NCBI RefSeq assembly: GCF_024704835.1
Contig: NZ_JAMXBE010000007.1
Location: 1-64,000 of the forward strand
Length of the DNA stretch: 64,000 nt
Reading direction: 5' to 3'
Source of the DNA: Parapedobacter tibetensis
GTDB lineage: Bacteria; Bacteroidota; Bacteroidia; Sphingobacteriales; Sphingobacteriaceae
The translations under genes were made by a program, and so were the position numbers. Shown in pieces: positions 60,906 to 64,000 of this stretch (position 1 is the first letter of the stretch; every line of letters begins with the position of its first letter). The notes under the pieces were generated by a model. That model did no database searches. It saw only the letters and a list, made by a program, of their open reading frames with translations, and was not told the origin of the DNA.

Positions 60906-62816
60906 TTAATCATCTAGGGGGTCAAAGGTTCCACCTTCCCAGCCGATAGTCGTTTCGATATTCACCCCCCTACGGACAAAGTCATTGTGGAAAGTGTAGA
61001 AATTATGATACTCTGGAATATTCATCGCCCGGAAACCCGTTTGTTGAGGCACAATGTAATGCGGTTGAAAATATTCCAAATACAAATCCCGGTCATTCAA
61101 ATCCAAGCCGTCGCGAAATGGTTCGCCTGTTTCCGGATCAATTGCCTCCAACTCGTTAATCTTTGCCGTCCGATCAGCACCAGTTTCACCCGCTACTTGC
61201 ACTTGATAAACCTCTAAGAATTCCCCGGTTAGCTTATGCCAGTTTCGCGTACGTCGCAGATCGGCATTGCGTTTATTTTCAAAGGCAAATTCCACCATAC
61301 GTTCGTTAAGTAATAAGTCCCGCATTTGCTCAATACTGGCAATATTCCCCAAACCGTAATCATTACTTCCCTGCTCAATACCGGCGCGTTGGCGAATTTG
61401 ACGCACCATATCCTTAGCCGTGGCCATATCACCGGTTTCATTCGCACAATCCGCCAAGTTCAACATCACTTCTGCAAAACGCATTTCGATCCAGTCCATA
61501 CCGCTACCACCAATTCCATCGGAATAAGGCACAGACGCTTCCGCTAAGCCCGGCGTGGTAAACTTCTTACAATAAACAGCCCAATTTGCACTTTCCGCAC
61601 GACCATTATTCGTTGCTCCCTCGTAATTCCATTGTCTGCGTCCTTGCTTATTGCTCAATACCCAAACACTGCCGTTATATGCCATCGTAGCCTCAAAACG
61701 AGGATCGCGATCTCTCCAAAACAACACATCATCATAGCCATAATTACCCGCTTCATCAATGCGATTACCATCTTTCATCGGGTAGGCGCGGAGCAATTTC
61801 ACTGTGGCGCGGTACCCATTATGCGGCCCGGAATTCTGGTTCTCAGAACGCGGACGTGATCTCCGTTCTTCATCATGTCCACGACGTTGACGCGTACTCG
61901 AATAAGGGCGGGAAATCAAGGTTTCCGTATTTGCGGAGCCCTGAATGCGAAAGATCTCCGCATAGTCCTCGATAAGACGCTTCCCAGCAGCTAAGCCAAT
62001 ATCATAAGCGTCTTTATTCGCCGTCAGCGCCTCCTGCCAACGCGACACGTCGTAGGGATGCTTCGGATCGTCCAACGGATTGAACTGAGGACTTGCCCAG
62101 TACAATAAGGCTTTTCCTTTTAGTGCCGCAGCTGCAGCATAAGTAATCCGTCCCCAATCATCTCCACCCCAAGTTACGCCTTCCAGGTACTGCATCGCAT
62201 GATTCAGGTCATCCACGATTTGTGCGAAACAGGCTCTAGCACTGGAACGGCCGTCGGTCATGACAGCATCAGGGTCCTGCGGCTCCAGCACCAAGGGCAC
62301 ACCACCATACACCTTGACCAATTCCAGATAGACCATAGCACGCAAGGCATAGTACTGCCCCAGCAATGGAAACTTCGTCTCATCAGGGATGGTACTTTCA
62401 GGCAGGTATTTTATCCCATTATTACAACGGGCTATATCCATATAGCGATTATCTAGATAATTTTGATTATAACTATTCCCTGTATATCGCACATCGTGAT
62501 TAATCAGGGCGTTGCCAGCAATCCCTAGAGCCTGAGCACCAAAGCTTCCGTTCGATGCGAAAAAATGTTCGTCGCTAACCAGGTGTATATCGAAACGGGA
62601 AGGTACCGTCTGCCAAGGAAACCGAGGAATAATCAACTCATAAGCTTTATTCAGATGCATATTCACAGCACCTTCTGTATTCCATAACCCCTCGGCATCC
62701 AATCCTCCCCTATCGGGCAGGATAAAGAAATCGTCGTTATTACAGGAAAACAAGAAAGTAGCCGACAAGGTCACCAAAAAGCCTTTTCTTAGCCTGTTAT
62801 ATAAATTCTTTTTCAT
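60906..62816 (-). CDS. SusD/RagB-family nutrient-binding lipoprotein
   Basis: 636 aa. The lipoprotein signal is MKKNLYNRLRKGFLVTLSATFLFSC. SusD features include the N-terminal LWNTEGAVNMHLNKAYELII, a tetratricopeptide-like helical core (YYALRAMVYLELVKVYGGVPLV, AAAALKGKALLYWASPQFNP), MRFAEVMLNLADCANETGD, LLNERMVEFAFENKRNADLR and the C-terminal GTFDPLDD. It captures oligosaccharides at the surface and sits as a lid on the SusC channel encoded just before it. The spacing of 18 bases to SusC suggests tight co-expression. Confidence 0.95.
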   Translation of the reverse strand: MKKNLYNRLRKGFLVTLSATFLFSCNNDDFFILPDRGGLDAEGLWNTEGAVNMHLNKAYELIIPRFPWQTVPSRFDIHLVSDEHFFASNGSFGAQALGIAGNALINHDVRYTGNSYNQNYLDNRYMDIARCNNGIKYLPESTIPDETKFPLLGQYYALRAMVYLELVKVYGGVPLVLEPQDPDAVMTDGRSSARACFAQIVDDLNHAMQYLEGVTWGGDDWGRITYAAAAALKGKALLYWASPQFNPLDDPKHPYDVSRWQEALTANKDAYDIGLAAGKRLIEDYAEIFRIQGSANTETLISRPYSSTRQRRGHDEERRSRPRSENQNSGPHNGYRATVKLLRAYPMKDGNRIDEAGNYGYDDVLFWRDRDPRFEATMAYNGSVWVLSNKQGRRQWNYEGATNNGRAESANWAVYCKKFTTPGLAEASVPYSDGIGGSGMDWIEMRFAEVMLNLADCANETGDMATAKDMVRQIRQRAGIEQGSNDYGLGNIASIEQMRDLLLNERMVEFAFENKRNADLRRTRNWHKLTGEFLEVYQVQVAGETGADRTAKINELEAIDPETGEPFRDGLDLNDRDLYLEYFQPHYIVPQQTGFRAMNIPEYHNFYTFHNDFVRRGVNIETTIGWEGGTFDPLDD

Positions 62817-62834
62817 GTCTATTCTTATTAAATC

Positions 62835-64000
62835 TTATAAACTCGCACTTAAACCCACTGAAATTGTTCTGATCGTTGGGTAATTATATACTCCAGACGA
62901 GTATGGATCCTTATAGCTAAAAGGGTTCACTAAGGTCCAGAGGTTATTACCCGTCAAGAGGATACGCCCACTACCCAAACCTATACGACGAGCGACGTTC
63001 GACGGAATCGAGTAGCTTAAGGTCACGTTGTTCACCCGGATGGTTGTTCCATTTAGCGCCCATATATCGGCATTGTCGTTAATCAAAGGATCATCTGCCC
63101 GCGGATATTTCCCATTCATCGGATCCTCCGGTGTCCAGCGATCCCGCCAAAAAATTGGCACATTCGTATCCGGCTCCGGCTTCGACCGCGCTCGGCTATC
63201 CACGAAGACCTTACCCCCGAAACGTGCCATAATATTGGTTCTGAGACTAAAGTTTTTATACCCCACACCTAGGTTAATTCCTGTAGAAAACCTTGGGGAT
63301 ATGCGATCGAATAATACTACGTTATCGTTAAAGTTAACCACGCCATCACCATTCGTGTCTTCATAGATCATCCAACCCACTTGCGGCACGTTTCCGTTAA
63401 TCGTATAGTTTGGATTCTCCGCAAGAAAAGCGTCTACCTGTTCCTGCGTACGGAACATTCCCTGGGTACGGAATCCAACATTACTGTTGATATATTTTCG
63501 AGGATCCACCCCAAAACTGGTTCCCAACCAATTACCACTAGAGCGATCCGTTTCAATGAGGTTGTTTTCATTGTAGAGCATTTTCGTAACGACGGAATTT
63601 CCCCAGCCGAAGTTCATCCCCGCATTGATGCTCCAGTCTTCGGCTATTTTTGTATTATAGCCGATAGTGAACTCTGAGCCCCAGTTATAAGCTTCCCGAT
63701 AATTGATGACCGGCGCGATTAAGCCGGAATACAGCGGGTTGGTTTCATTTGCGCCCCGATCGAAACCATCGAACGTTTTGTTCTGGAAGAACTCCATCCC
63801 GATGTTCAGTTTATTATTCCACATGGTGGATTCTATTCCGAAGTTAAAAGAGCGCCTTTTCTCCCAAGTGATATTTAGGTTTGGATAAGATTGAGGATTC
63901 ATGCCAACACCATAGTTATTATCTCCGAACATATAGCCATTGTTGAGGTCTATGGCATAGCGTTCCTGCCAAAGGCGTTCATTCACCCGGTCATCCCCTG
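62835..64000 (-). CDS. SusC/RagA TonB-dependent transporter, C-terminal part, cut by window edge
   Basis: The frame is open to the right edge. A GTG at 63986 is internal, because the codons before it (GDDR) continue the protein, so the true start lies beyond 64000. The visible 388 codons are the C-terminal beta-barrel: YPNLNITWEKRRSFNFGIES, MEFFQNKTFDGFDRG, DWSINAGMNFGWGNS, a periplasmic-turn segment YEDTNGDGVVNFNDNVVLFD, FSLRTNIMARFGGK and the end YPTIRTISVGLSASL. This is the SusC/RagA family that imports oligosaccharides with TonB energy. The plug and TonB box cannot be seen. Confidence 0.95.
   Translation of the reverse strand, partial: GDDRVNERLWQERYAIDLNNGYMFGDNNYGVGMNPQSYPNLNITWEKRRSFNFGIESTMWNNKLNIGMEFFQNKTFDGFDRGANETNPLYSGLIAPVINYREAYNWGSEFTIGYNTKIAEDWSINAGMNFGWGNSVVTKMLYNENNLIETDRSSGNWLGTSFGVDPRKYINSNVGFRTQGMFRTQEQVDAFLAENPNYTINGNVPQVGWMIYEDTNGDGVVNFNDNVVLFDRISPRFSTGINLGVGYKNFSLRTNIMARFGGKVFVDSRARSKPEPDTNVPIFWRDRWTPEDPMNGKYPRADDPLINDNADIWALNGTTIRVNNVTLSYSIPSNVARRIGLGSGRILLTGNNLWTLVNPFSYKDPYSSGVYNYPTIRTISVGLSASL

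Noticed and set aside
63986-64000. GTG at 63986 as the start of the SusC-like gene
   Set aside because: The same frame continues upstream to the window edge with SusC-like residues, so this is internal.
17252-64000. Hybrid two-component or other PUL regulator
   Set aside because: No gene with sensor, HTH or response-regulator motifs is present between 17252 and 64000; it is probably outside the window.

Overview
The window looks like a chromosome segment of a Bacteroidota bacterium, most likely a Sphingobacteriaceae relative (Pedobacter, Parapedobacter or Sphingobacterium type). The evidence is a SusC/SusD pair followed by a long polysaccharide utilisation locus (PUL), lipoprotein signals of the Bacteroidota kind, TAnnTTTG promoter boxes, paired RHS proteins with a DUF6443-like N-terminus, and weak Shine-Dalgarno sequences. 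No rRNA, tRNA or CRISPR array is visible. Almost everything is on the minus strand; the one clear plus-strand gene is an M28 peptidase.

Region 1 (1-10.5 kb) is a polymorphic-toxin locus. Read along the minus strand it has a tail-fibre-like secreted protein, a 1078-aa RHS-family secreted protein and a 1215-aa RHS protein. The last ends in a predicted Tox-REase-5 nuclease tip. Downstream are an Imm52-type immunity gene, a second divergent Imm52-type gene, an orphan truncated copy of the same toxin tip, and a frameshifted second copy of the first immunity gene. A truncated IS256-family element closes the region. The RHS core is GC-rich and the tips and immunity genes are AT-rich.

Region 2 (10.5-17.1 kb) holds mixed chromosomal genes: a free-standing NUMOD-repeat protein, sufE and sufS, a YidR/DUF3748 propeller protein, a secreted M28 peptidase and a DUF4168 protein. 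A strong bidirectional terminator separates the last two.

Region 3 (17.2-64 kb) is a 47-kb PUL read leftward from SusC (cut by the right window edge) and SusD. The order is a SusE-position lipoprotein, a small secreted protein, an intrinsic terminator, two PL1 pectate lyases, a beta-helix plus barrel protein, GH43, three beta-propeller proteins (one at the far end), an alpha/beta-hydrolase esterase with an STN-like domain, a TIM-barrel isomerase-like protein, two GH78, two GH2, a GH138-like protein, GH140, a GH141-like/mutarotase fusion, a Gfo/Idh/MocA oxidoreductase, an SSS symporter, GH106, GH127 and a DUF5703 protein. GH140, GH141, GH138, GH127, GH106, GH78, GH2 and PL1 together match the set known from rhamnogalacturonan II (RG-II) breakdown in Bacteroides thetaiotaomicron. 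I infer an RG-II or closely related pectin locus in an environmental bacterium. Several unassigned proteins here are candidates for RG-II linkages whose usual enzymes I do not see.

Family names come from my reading of the translated sequence and remembered family features; no database search was run. No PUL regulator (hybrid two-component or SusR type) lies in the window. The SusC start and the promoter of the SusCD operon are beyond the right edge.
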